A stretch of 64,000 nucleotides of DNA from Raineya sp. (GTDB lineage: Bacteria; Bacteroidota; Bacteroidia; Cytophagales; Thermonemataceae): positions 1 through 64,000 of the forward strand of contig JALONN010000008.1 in NCBI GenBank assembly GCA_025454915.1, read 5' to 3'. Below, piece after piece: positions 26,375 to 34,483 of the stretch (its first letter is position 1; each line of letters opens with the position of its first letter). Position numbers and translations under genes: made by a program. The notes below the pieces were generated by a model, which made no database searches, was not told where the DNA came from, and worked only from the letters and a program-made list of their open reading frames with translations.

Positions 26375-27586
26375 TTATTTAATAAATCCTAATGGGTTAG
26401 ATAGTGAGAAATCAGGGAATATTTTTTTTAAATCTGAAATACCAAGTCTTTGTGTTAAAATTTCTCCAAGAATGGTTCTGTAGTCTGTTGTAACGGCTAA
26501 ATCAACTCCATTATCAAGCTGTTCGGTTGCTAAACCATTCCATTTGCCATACATTTTACCCCCCTTTATATTCTTTCCTAATGCAAACATCACTCCGCCA
26601 AATCCATGATCGGTGCCATTGCTATAATTACTTTTTACTCGTCTGCCAAATTCGCTCATTACCACAATAGAAAGCTTGTTATGATAAGCGGATAAATCAT
26701 TGTAAAAAGCCATCAGACTTTCAGATAGGGCTTTGGTAAGGGTATCAAATACCCAAGCCTGATTTTCGTGAGTGTCCCATCCTCCAAAATCCACAGTAGC
26801 AATATGTAAGCCTAAATCCATTTTTATTGTCTGAGCAATTGTTTTAAGGGAATCGCTAAAACTTTGAGCATACCAATTATTAGGATAATTAACAGATGGA
26901 ATATACTCTTTAGGCTGTTTTTGTTGTATAATCTTAATTTTTTTGAGAGTATTTTGGACAGCTTTGTCTAATAAGCCATCTCCATTATATAAATTTTTAA
27001 GCAAGCCTTTCAAACGAGGATCTCCTTTCAAATTAAAATCCTGAGGTTTACTCATAGAAATAGCCTGTGAACTACCCAATAATGAAAGAGGTATATTTGA
27101 ACTTGCCAATGCAGGTATCACACTATCCAATTGTTTCTGATTGAGGTAGCGAGTGAGCCAGCCATCGTTAATATTTTGTTTTTTGGCAATACCCTTTTCA
27201 ATAAGTTCCTGAGCATCAAAATGGCTTCGGGTACCATTAGGCAACCCACAGGCATGCATAATGGCTAGATTCTGGTTCTGATAAAGTTCAAATAAGGGTT
27301 TAGCAGATTTATGAAGAGCAAAATCTAACTGATTCAAAGTGTTTTTTAACAACCAGCCTTTGTTTTCACCGTTTTCTGTAATACGCAAATTTTGAGACCT
27401 TGCATCAATGTAATATTTATCACTGACAGGGGCTACCATATTGAGGGCATCACAACCACCTCGTAAAAAAATAAAGATAAGTATATCCTTATTATCCTGT
27501 TCCGAAAAAGTAAAAGTATCAAAAGAGCTTAATGCAGAAACAGCAACAGCAGAACTACAACCAATTAAAAAATCACGTCTATTCAT
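26375..27586 (-). CDS. DUF1501 family exported protein
   Basis: 403 residues. The N-terminus MNRRDFLIGCSSAVAVSA is a Tat-like signal (RRDFL). Family blocks are present: FLRGGCDALNMVAPVSDKYY, FDAQELIEKG, TVDFGGWDTHENQ, and SEFGRRVKSNYSNGTDHGFG. DUF1501 belongs to the alkaline-phosphatase-like/sulfatase-related superfamily by fold, but its substrate is not known. It starts 5 bp after the DUF1800 gene ends; the two families are usually paired in an operon. Confidence 0.9.
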   Translation of the reverse strand: MNRRDFLIGCSSAVAVSALSSFDTFTFSEQDNKDILIFIFLRGGCDALNMVAPVSDKYYIDARSQNLRITENGENKGWLLKNTLNQLDFALHKSAKPLFELYQNQNLAIMHACGLPNGTRSHFDAQELIEKGIAKKQNINDGWLTRYLNQKQLDSVIPALASSNIPLSLLGSSQAISMSKPQDFNLKGDPRLKGLLKNLYNGDGLLDKAVQNTLKKIKIIQQKQPKEYIPSVNYPNNWYAQSFSDSLKTIAQTIKMDLGLHIATVDFGGWDTHENQAWVFDTLTKALSESLMAFYNDLSAYHNKLSIVVMSEFGRRVKSNYSNGTDHGFGGVMFALGKNIKGGKMYGKWNGLATEQLDNGVDLAVTTDYRTILGEILTQRLGISDLKKIFPDFSLSNPLGFIK

Positions 27587-27591
27587 AAAAG

Positions 27592-29136
27592 CTATCTAAT
27601 TTGAAATTCAGGACTCATGGCAGCAAGTAAAATCATATTGATGATTTTATAATTCTTTTCTCTTTCATCGTAAAAGGTGGGTTCTTCTTCTATATCACCA
27701 CCTCCTGCTATAAAATTGGCACATTTTTGTAATAATTGCTCACTCGATTTGGCAGGCAGTAGTTTTTCGAGCCAATATTGAGTAATTTCTTTGGAGGTTT
27801 TCAGATGAGAGGAAGCCTTTATATCAAGGGGTTTTGTGATTTTATGCCAGTCTTCACTAAGCAGAGATATCAGACTATTCCATCTGGCAAGTAAAAAGTT
27901 CGAATTATGCCAATAAGAAGCTACATCAGGGTGTCCTGTGGGTGTAGCCCACATAAATGGCATTTGTCCTGTTTGTGCAAGCAAATACACCAACATCTGA
28001 TTGGGCTGAATATCAATTTGTAAACTTCTCAAAGCTGAAACAAGTAACTCAAAAGGGCGTTTACTTTTCTTTCCAACACTCTCTTTAAATTCTTCTGAGG
28101 TAAGAACCACCCATAATACCTGTTTAATTTGCTGAGGATTTTTGGCATTTGCCTGCCAAGTCTCTATTGCTTTCTTGATAATACTTTCTGGAGGATTATC
28201 AGAGATAAATCTTCTGCATATTTTTGTGCAAATAAACTTGGCAGTAGAAGGATGTGAGGCTACCAAATCTAAAACCTTTAATCCGTCTGCCATTGGAGGC
28301 TGATTGGGAGGAAATTCTACTCCTAAAACACGTTTTTGGTAATTATCATGCCAGCCCTCAAAGTATAAAAATTCGCCAGTATTGGGAAATCTGCCTCCTT
28401 TTTGATTATCCGAACCATCTGCAACAGTCCAGCCTGTAAAAGCTCGAGCAGCTTCATAAACATCTTCATCAATATACCCAATAGGCTTCTCTTGAAGGGC
28501 ATTAGGGACTTCCTTCCAACGATTATACAAATGATTGAGGTAGCTTTCAGCACCTAAGGTATGCAATTCAAATAACTCTCGGGCATAGTTTTCGTTAGCT
28601 GGACTGGCTCTAGAATTGTAATTGTCTAAATAGTAGAGCATTGCAGGGCTTTTGGCAATGGCTTCCAAAAATGCTCTGAAATTTCCAAAACAGTGTTTAC
28701 GAATAGTAGCATCATATAAAGGAAGAGAAATGGCAATTCGTTCGTCAGCTAAAATGTTTACATTGAAATGATTATGCCAAAATTCTACCATCATTTCTTT
28801 GAGTTGCCACTCACTATGCAATGCTCTCAGCCAAGTATCAACATATACTTCGAATGCAGGCAGGTTTTTATCTTTAACATCAGGCTTATTAAATCTAGAA
28901 AACAACTCCTGAGCAGATAATTGAAGGCAACTGAAAGTCTTAGATTCTTGCTTTTTATTTTGTTCTATGGTATAATTTGTACTCTGAAATTTCTGGAGAT
29001 ATACAGAATCTTCAGACTCTTTAGGAGATAACTGACTTTCTAAATAACGCTGAAAGCCCAATTTTTTTATCTTCTCAATCAGAGTAGGAGTGAACCCATA
29101 AGTAATTTTCTGGGTAAGTAATAAGTCTAAACTCAT
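27592..29136 (-). CDS. DUF1800 family protein
   Basis: 514 residues, usual size. Typical blocks are MMVEFWHNHFNV, SPAMLYYLDNYNSRASPANENYARELFELHTLG, EAARAFTGWT, HDNYQKRVLG and TPTGHPDVASYW. DUF1800 proteins are nearly always encoded next to DUF1501 proteins and are thought to be exported together. No clear signal peptide is visible at this N-terminus (MSLDLLLTQKITYGFTP), which is also common in the family. The function is not known. Confidence 0.9.
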   Translation of the reverse strand: MSLDLLLTQKITYGFTPTLIEKIKKLGFQRYLESQLSPKESEDSVYLQKFQSTNYTIEQNKKQESKTFSCLQLSAQELFSRFNKPDVKDKNLPAFEVYVDTWLRALHSEWQLKEMMVEFWHNHFNVNILADERIAISLPLYDATIRKHCFGNFRAFLEAIAKSPAMLYYLDNYNSRASPANENYARELFELHTLGAESYLNHLYNRWKEVPNALQEKPIGYIDEDVYEAARAFTGWTVADGSDNQKGGRFPNTGEFLYFEGWHDNYQKRVLGVEFPPNQPPMADGLKVLDLVASHPSTAKFICTKICRRFISDNPPESIIKKAIETWQANAKNPQQIKQVLWVVLTSEEFKESVGKKSKRPFELLVSALRSLQIDIQPNQMLVYLLAQTGQMPFMWATPTGHPDVASYWHNSNFLLARWNSLISLLSEDWHKITKPLDIKASSHLKTSKEITQYWLEKLLPAKSSEQLLQKCANFIAGGGDIEEEPTFYDEREKNYKIINMILLAAMSPEFQIR

Positions 29137-29231
29137 AGATGGTTTGAGTTAATAAGCAAATAGCAAAGTATGTAAATATAAAGATAAACTGTTTAAATTT
29201 ACATCTTTATACATAAAATTATTATTGCAAA

Positions 29232-29345
29232 TTAACGCATCGTAGGAGATACATAATATACTTTCCTTGTATGGCAACGAGGACTACAAGATGAAATAAA
29301 TACACAGATTCCAAGAAATAAAATTGCAGGAAGAAGCCTTTTCAT
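29232..29345 (-). CDS. Small 37-residue lipoprotein
   Basis: ATG at 29343-29345, TAA at 29232-29234. The product is a compact signal sequence (MKRLLPAILFLGICVFISSC) with a lipobox ending at C20, followed by a 17-residue basic tail containing a second Cys and ending VSPTMR. It is too short for usual gene callers. It sits alone between the DUF1800 gene and the heme-like membrane operon, on the same strand. The lipobox with a positively charged n-region is the main support. Confidence 0.6.
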   Translation of the reverse strand: MKRLLPAILFLGICVFISSCSPRCHTRKVYYVSPTMR

Positions 29346-29399
29346 AGTATAGAGATTTAAATATGGTATGGATGTATATTCAAAATTCCTGCCAAGTAT

Positions 29400-30017
29400 T
29401 TAATTGCCTACCAATACTTTATATTCTTTTGGAATATTTACACCTTGAAAACCGTTGGTTACTCCATAAAAAATCAGCATAATAAATATAAAACTTATTA
29501 TTAAAATTATTTTTGACTGAGATACAGGAGATACTCCCCAAACAGATTTTTGCATTTTTTTTGAATGAATGGCTGCAATATGTCCAAAAAAAGAAAAAAC
29601 AGCCAGACCATAATAAGGAATAAAAAACAGATTCAAAGGAAATGTATTGAGTCCTGCTACACCAAAATAAAAATTTGTGTCTAACTTTAATACCAAACGA
29701 CCGCCTAAAATAGCCGAAACATGGATAATAAGAAAAATAGCCAAATACAAGCCCGAATAAACATGTAGTTTATTGAAAAAAGAAACAGATTTTTTTCTGA
29801 CTTCTTTAAATAATAACAAACCTGAAATAATTTGTACCAATACAGCCAAGAGTAAAAGAGTTTCAATCAGGGGATTTCTGTAAACAACTCTTAGATGATT
29901 CATCAATGCTATGTGTTTTTCAGCACCCAAAATACCCCAAACATGATTGAACAGGTGCATTCCTACAAATAAGGAAATAAAAATACCCGAAAAATAATGG
30001 ATAACTTTCTTATTCAT
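29400..30017 (-). CDS. Hypothetical heme-b-like membrane protein
   Basis: 205 residues with five hydrophobic helices. Histidines lie in or at the ends of helices (H21 and H25 in GMHLFNHV, H85 in NKLHVYSG, H99 in LIIHVSA, H146 and H151), a pattern resembling di-heme cytochrome b anchors such as those of succinate dehydrogenase. No exact family was recognised. It is 6 bp from the upstream gene's stop and belongs to the operon behind the FNR-type box at 30471-30484. Confidence 0.68.
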   Translation of the reverse strand: MNKKVIHYFSGIFISLFVGMHLFNHVWGILGAEKHIALMNHLRVVYRNPLIETLLLLAVLVQIISGLLLFKEVRKKSVSFFNKLHVYSGLYLAIFLIIHVSAILGGRLVLKLDTNFYFGVAGLNTFPLNLFFIPYYGLAVFSFFGHIAAIHSKKMQKSVWGVSPVSQSKIILIISFIFIMLIFYGVTNGFQGVNIPKEYKVLVGN

Positions 30018-30023
30018 AATGCT

Positions 30024-30419
30024 TTAAGATTCTATTCCAAAATAAATTAACCCTGAAATAACAAGCATTAATATCCACTGCCACATAATTACAAACATAT
30101 TGGGAAACTTTTTAGAAACAACCAAAGCTAAGAAAAAGCCTACACCATAAAGTAAAAAATAAATAGATAAAATTTGTAAAATGAGGGTTTTATCTTGAAA
30201 AAAGTTACTAAAGTTTACCAGACCCAGTAAAACAGTAGCCAATAGAAAATCTGCTGAAACAATATGAAAAGCTCCTCGCCCCATAGACCAGTAAATCCTG
30301 AAACGAGCTTCTTGTGTTTGGGTAGGCTCAAGATGCATATACTCTTTGTCTCCAACAAAGGTATGTATAATAAATGTAATGAAAACCAATACATTAGCTG
30401 TTATAAGGGTTGCATTCAT
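30024..30419 (-). CDS. Hypothetical four-helix membrane protein
   Basis: 131 residues from the ATG at 30419; a TTG at 30443 would add eight residues. Four hydrophobic helices are seen. A conserved-looking EARFRIYWSMGRGAFHIVSA segment lies between helices 1 and 2. It is the first gene after the FNR-type box and is followed 6 bp later by the heme-like gene. The function is not known. Confidence 0.65.
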   Translation of the reverse strand: MNATLITANVLVFITFIIHTFVGDKEYMHLEPTQTQEARFRIYWSMGRGAFHIVSADFLLATVLLGLVNFSNFFQDKTLILQILSIYFLLYGVGFFLALVVSKKFPNMFVIMWQWILMLVISGLIYFGIES

Positions 30420-30440
30420 AAGACTTTTGTGTTGTTTAGA

Positions 30441-30484
30441 CAAATGTCGTGGAAAGCAACATCAAAGCATTTGATTTATATCAA
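30441..30484 (-). promoter_or_regulatory. FNR-type operator and promoter of the heme-like operon
   Basis: TTGAT-TTAT-ATCAA at 30471-30484 is a perfect FNR/DNR-type palindrome. A weak -7-like box GACATTTG on the minus strand lies at 30441-30448. If transcription starts near 30435 the operator is centred about 42 bp upstream, the position of a class II activator. The box overlaps the stop codon of the Crp/Fnr gene. Confidence 0.6.
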
Positions 30485-31074
30485 ATTCGATTTTTAGGGC
30501 TGCGAATTCTGCTGAGAGTCTCTAAAGTAATGCCTAAAAACGATGCAATATGGGTAAGTGGTACACGCTGGGTAATATCAGGTCGGATATTGAGAAGATT
30601 TTCATAGCGTTGTTGAGCCGTTTCAAACTGTATAGAAACAACTCTTTGTTGCAGTTGTAAAAGAGTTCGTGTAATTACTTTACTTGCCAGTCGTTCAAAA
30701 TCGTGGTATTTATCTGAAAGTATAAGAGAATCTTCTCTTGAAAACTCTAGAAGTTCACTTGCTTCTAAGACTTCAATGTAGTGAGGACTTGGAATATCTA
30801 AAAAAAAGCTATTAATAGCAGAAATAAAATCATTTTCGAAGGCAAGCCAGTCTGTAATATCTTTTCCATCTTTTAAGTAGAAAGCTCTTGCACAGCCTTT
30901 TATAATAAAATAGGTTTTGTTGGCAAATTGCCCCTCTCTTACAATAATGGTGGGCTTGTCAAAGGATAAAACTTTAGAAACAGAAGCCAAATCTAAAATA
31001 CAAGCCTCAGAGAGAGGAGAATATAATCCGCTAATATGCTTAATAGTTTCTTTTATATCAGTGTGATTAACCAT
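30481..31074 (-). CDS. Crp/Fnr family transcriptional regulator
   Basis: 197 residues: cyclic-nucleotide-binding-like beta-roll (about 20-120), long dimer helix, and a C-terminal HTH (PLTHIASFLGITLETLSRIRS). The recognition helix carries E-x-x-S-R (ETLSR), the FNR residues that read TTGAT. There is no N-terminal Cys cluster, so it is not a [4Fe-4S] FNR; a heme, NO or redox signal is possible but unproven. A perfect TTGAT-N4-ATCAA box overlaps its own stop and a near-perfect one lies upstream of the DUF3995 gene, so autoregulation is likely. Confidence 0.88.
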   Translation of the reverse strand: MVNHTDIKETIKHISGLYSPLSEACILDLASVSKVLSFDKPTIIVREGQFANKTYFIIKGCARAFYLKDGKDITDWLAFENDFISAINSFFLDIPSPHYIEVLEASELLEFSREDSLILSDKYHDFERLASKVITRTLLQLQQRVVSIQFETAQQRYENLLNIRPDITQRVPLTHIASFLGITLETLSRIRSPKNRI

Positions 31075-31078
31075 GAAG

Positions 31079-31501
31079 TTAAAAAAGCTCTAAAATAAAA
31101 GCTAAAATACTTATTAAAAAACACAAAGGAGAATAAAATTTTGTATCTAATTTTCCAAATGGGGTATTTTTTACTTTTTTAAAAAAACCAACATATCTAA
31201 ATTCTCCAATGGCTCTAGCCAAAAAGATAAAAATAATAATCCATAATCCATACTGATTCAACCAGTTCCATTCTAATAAAGATATAATTTTTCCTTTTTG
31301 AAGAACAATCAAACCAAAACCTAAAAGACCTCCACCCACAATCATAGATGCTAAAAAACGAGGATTCATCAATTTTTTATTATCTTCTGTGGTAGGTAAA
31401 GCAGCATCAATGCCCCATCTGCCTCCAAACGCCCAATAAACATGGATAGAAGACAAAGCTAAAAATATACTAAAAAGAACAAAAACTACGAAGTTTTGCA
31501 T
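31079..31501 (-). CDS. DUF3995-like membrane protein
   Basis: 140 residues with four hydrophobic helices. Visible are SIHVYWAFGGRWGIDAALPT near the N-terminus and FLARAIGEFRYVGFFKKVKNTPFG-like sequence near the C-terminus, as in DUF3995. The function is not known. It lies 4 bp upstream of the Crp/Fnr gene, so both are in one transcript. A minus-strand TATCTTTG promoter and an FNR-like half-perfect box precede it. Confidence 0.8.
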   Translation of the reverse strand: MQNFVVFVLFSIFLALSSIHVYWAFGGRWGIDAALPTTEDNKKLMNPRFLASMIVGGGLLGFGLIVLQKGKIISLLEWNWLNQYGLWIIIFIFLARAIGEFRYVGFFKKVKNTPFGKLDTKFYSPLCFLISILAFILELF

Positions 31502-31536
31502 ATATTTTAAAATGATTTCAAGGTTTATCTAAAAAA

Positions 31537-31576
31537 CAAAGATAAGTTTAAAATGAATTCTTTTGATCAAAATCAC
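31537..31576 (-). promoter_or_regulatory. Promoter and FNR-like box of the DUF3995-Crp operon
   Basis: The minus-strand -7 box TATCTTTG is at 31537-31544, with a TTTG at 31568-31571 (23-nt spacing). TTGAT-CAAA-ATCAC at 31563-31576 differs from the FNR consensus by one base and overlaps the -33 region. Confidence 0.5.
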
Positions 31577-31639
31577 TATCATAAATTGCTTTCTGTAAAA
31601 AAATATATAGATTAGCTTATATAAAAAATGTAATCAATT

Positions 31640-33577
31640 ATGTTAGCAAGAAGTCAATTATATATAATATTCTCTGTTTTTTGTAGTCTATATGGATTTC
31701 AGATATATGCTCAGAATATAGAATTAGAACAACGACTCAAGCAATCAACAGAAGCTGAACAAGTTTTTATTTATGATGAGTATGCTCAAAAGTATAGAGA
31801 AAATGCTCCTAAAAAATCTCTTGAATATGCTGAAAAAGGCTTGTTATTGGCTCATAAAGTTAAAGATACAGCAAGTATAGCCTATTTATACACATTTATT
31901 GGTGTTTTGTATAAAAGCATGGGGAATTATGAAAAGGCACTAGAATATTACAAAAAAGCCATACCTATTAATACGCAAATTAAGAATGAACAGGGAAATG
32001 CTGGTATTTACAATAATATAGCTTTTGTATATCGATTACAGGGGAAATATAAAAACTCTTTGGAGTATTATTTAAAGTCTTTACGTTTTTTTGAAAATGC
32101 TAAAAGTCAAAAACAAGTTAGTAATGTACTCAATAATATAGGAAGCCTTTATTCTGACCAAAAAAATTATGAAAAAGCCATCGATTATTTTCATCAGTCT
32201 CTGATAATAGCTCAAAAACTTCCTGATACATTAGGAATAGCTTTTGCCTATAATAATATTGGAGAAGTTTATCAAAAGCAAGGAAAGTGGAAAGAGGCAA
32301 AAAATAACTTTACCCAATCATTAGTTTGGAAAAAAAAGAAAAACCATCTAAGAAGTATTGCTTCTGGATATGCAAATCTTGGTCTTGTATTTCAAGAGGA
32401 ACACAAATTAGATTCTGCCAAATACTTTTTAGAAGAAGCTTCCAAAATATATAAGCAAATAGATGATACAAATGGTTTTATAGAAACTTTACTTCGATTG
32501 GGCGAAATGCAAACAAAACAGAACGAATATCAGCTTGCTTCACAATATTATCAAGAAGCACTAGATCAGTCCTTAAAAATAGGTTCAAAACCTCTGACAG
32601 AAAAAGCTTATAAATTCTTTTCTGAATATTATGCTCAAAAGCAAGATTATAAAAATGCATATAAATACAGAACCCTATATGATCATGCAAAAGACTCTTT
32701 GATGAATATAGAATCTGTAAAACAAATCAATGAGTTGCAGGCAAAATATGATGATGAAGCCCAAAAAAAGCAAATCAGCTTGTTACAAATAGAAAAACGA
32801 ATGTATGGATTGGAAAGAGAAGCAGATAAAAAAACAAAATGGATTTTGGTAATAGGGATATTGCTCTTGTTTTTATTGGCTATAGGGGTTTCGTGGGCAT
32901 ACAGAATGAAGCAAAAAAATCAACAACAGCTTCAAAATCAGAATGATATTATACAACAGGCTCTACAACAAAAAGAGATATTATTAAAAGAAATCCATCA
33001 CAGAGTCAAAAATAACTTACAAATTATTTCGAGCCTATTACATCTACAAGCTCACAAAGGTCATAACCCTCAGGATTTACTTCAGCAGAGCCAAGATAGA
33101 ATACAAGCAATTGCTATCATTCATGAGAAGCTGTATAAATCTGAAAATCTTCAATCTATCAGTTTGGCTGATTACATAGAAAATCTGATAGTTTATTTCC
33201 AAAAAACATATTCATTAGAACAAAAACAAATTCAGATTGAAACACAACTAGAGGATGTTTATCTGGATATTGATAAGCTCATACCTTGTGGCTTAATTTT
33301 AAACGAACTGATTACCAATAGTATTAAATATGCTTTTAATAACCAGCAAATGGGGATAATTAAAATATGGGCTAAGGTAGAAGGTGATTCTTGTATTCTT
33401 GAAGTCAAGGATAATGGTGTCGGGCTTCCAGCAGATTTTAATCCTAAAAAAACTAAATCGCTTGGTTTGAGACTAATAGAGGGTTTAGTAAAACAAATAA
33501 AAGGCTCTTGGGAATACCAAAATTTTGAAGGAGCAAGTTTTAAAATACATTTTAACACAATATTAAATACAATCTAA
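31640..33577 (+). CDS. TPR histidine kinase, HisKA_2 type
   Basis: 645 residues. Signal peptide (about 1-24, ending YAQ), then seven or more TPRs (about 55-345), one transmembrane helix (about 399-420), and a coiled linker. A HisKA_2 dimerisation domain follows with phospho-acceptor His in KEIHHRVKNNLQIISSLL (about 450-468). The HATPase_c domain has N-box NELITNSIKYAF and G-box DNGVGLP. Periplasmic TPRs probably sense a ligand or partner. The response regulator begins one base after the stop, so the pair is co-translated. Confidence 0.9.
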   Translation: MLARSQLYIIFSVFCSLYGFQIYAQNIELEQRLKQSTEAEQVFIYDEYAQKYRENAPKKSLEYAEKGLLLAHKVKDTASIAYLYTFIGVLYKSMGNYEKALEYYKKAIPINTQIKNEQGNAGIYNNIAFVYRLQGKYKNSLEYYLKSLRFFENAKSQKQVSNVLNNIGSLYSDQKNYEKAIDYFHQSLIIAQKLPDTLGIAFAYNNIGEVYQKQGKWKEAKNNFTQSLVWKKKKNHLRSIASGYANLGLVFQEEHKLDSAKYFLEEASKIYKQIDDTNGFIETLLRLGEMQTKQNEYQLASQYYQEALDQSLKIGSKPLTEKAYKFFSEYYAQKQDYKNAYKYRTLYDHAKDSLMNIESVKQINELQAKYDDEAQKKQISLLQIEKRMYGLEREADKKTKWILVIGILLLFLLAIGVSWAYRMKQKNQQQLQNQNDIIQQALQQKEILLKEIHHRVKNNLQIISSLLHLQAHKGHNPQDLLQQSQDRIQAIAIIHEKLYKSENLQSISLADYIENLIVYFQKTYSLEQKQIQIETQLEDVYLDIDKLIPCGLILNELITNSIKYAFNNQQMGIIKIWAKVEGDSCILEVKDNGVGLPADFNPKKTKSLGLRLIEGLVKQIKGSWEYQNFEGASFKIHFNTILNTI

Positions 33578-33578
33578 G

Positions 33579-34322
33579 ATGAAGAAAGTTCTAATTGTTG
33601 AAGATGAGTTTTCTATAGCATTAGACCTAGAATTATATTTGGAAGAATTAGGTTATGAAGTGGTTGGCATAGCGGATCATTATGAACAAGCCATTGAAAT
33701 GATGGAGACTGAAAAACCTCATATTATTTTGATGGATATCCATTTAAAAGGCTCTAAAACAGGCATTGAAGCAGCCAAAATAGCCTATCAGACATATAGA
33801 ATACCTGTCATTTTTCTTTCTGCTCTGACAGATAGTATTACATTTTCGGATGCTATGGAAACTGAACCTTTTGGTTATCTTACCAAGCCCTTTAAAGAAA
33901 TAGATTTAAGAAATACATTGAGTATTGCTTCCCATCAACATGAACTTCTACAAATTCGAAATAATTTCTTAGAAGATGTAAAAGATAACATAGAAAGTGA
34001 ACTTAATTATGAAGAAACCTTTTTTGTAAAAGATAAGAATAAACTTGTAGCCATTAAGGTAATGGATATTTTGTGGGTTGAAGCATTAGAAAATTATTCC
34101 ATTATTGTATTGAATGATCAGAAAGTAATAGCAAACTTGCTGTTAAAAGATATTTTTGAAAAACTTCCTAAAAATCATTTTTCAAGGGTGCATCGTTCTT
34201 ATGTAATAGCCATTGATAAAATTAAAAGATTGGAAGATGGATACATTTACATTACCAACATACCGATACCTTTAAGCAAAGGGCATCGAGAAGAATTATT
34301 ACAAAGAATAAAAATTGTATAG
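33579..34322 (+). CDS. LytTR family response regulator
   Basis: 247 residues. The N-terminal receiver (about 1-120) has the phospho-acceptor D in IILMDIHLKGSKTGIEAA, switch S in FLSAL and K in LTKPFKEIDL. The C-terminal LytTR DNA-binding domain (about 145-245) has LVAIKVMDILWVEALENYSI and FSRVHRSYVIAIDKIKRL. It is paired with the HisKA_2 kinase just upstream and should bind direct repeats at its targets, which are unknown. Confidence 0.93.
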   Translation: MKKVLIVEDEFSIALDLELYLEELGYEVVGIADHYEQAIEMMETEKPHIILMDIHLKGSKTGIEAAKIAYQTYRIPVIFLSALTDSITFSDAMETEPFGYLTKPFKEIDLRNTLSIASHQHELLQIRNNFLEDVKDNIESELNYEETFFVKDKNKLVAIKVMDILWVEALENYSIIVLNDQKVIANLLLKDIFEKLPKNHFSRVHRSYVIAIDKIKRLEDGYIYITNIPIPLSKGHREELLQRIKIV

Positions 34323-34380
34323 ACTCGATTAAAAAAAAATACATTCATCCTTCAATATATACTTCTCATTGTTTTTTTGA

Positions 34381-34422
34381 TACCGTTCATCATGTTTTTA
34401 TGCATAAAGATGATGAATGGTA
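34381..34422. terminator. Hairpin after the response regulator gene
   Basis: A 13-bp inverted repeat with one G-T pair (34381-34393 and 34410-34422). It lies 58 bp downstream of the LytTR stop and 61 bp before the next start. The T-tract after it is poor, so it could be a terminator or an operator. Confidence 0.45.
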
Positions 34423-34483
34423 TAGATTTACAATGATTCTCTTTCTATTGAAATCAGAATCATTTACCAAAACCCTTACAACA

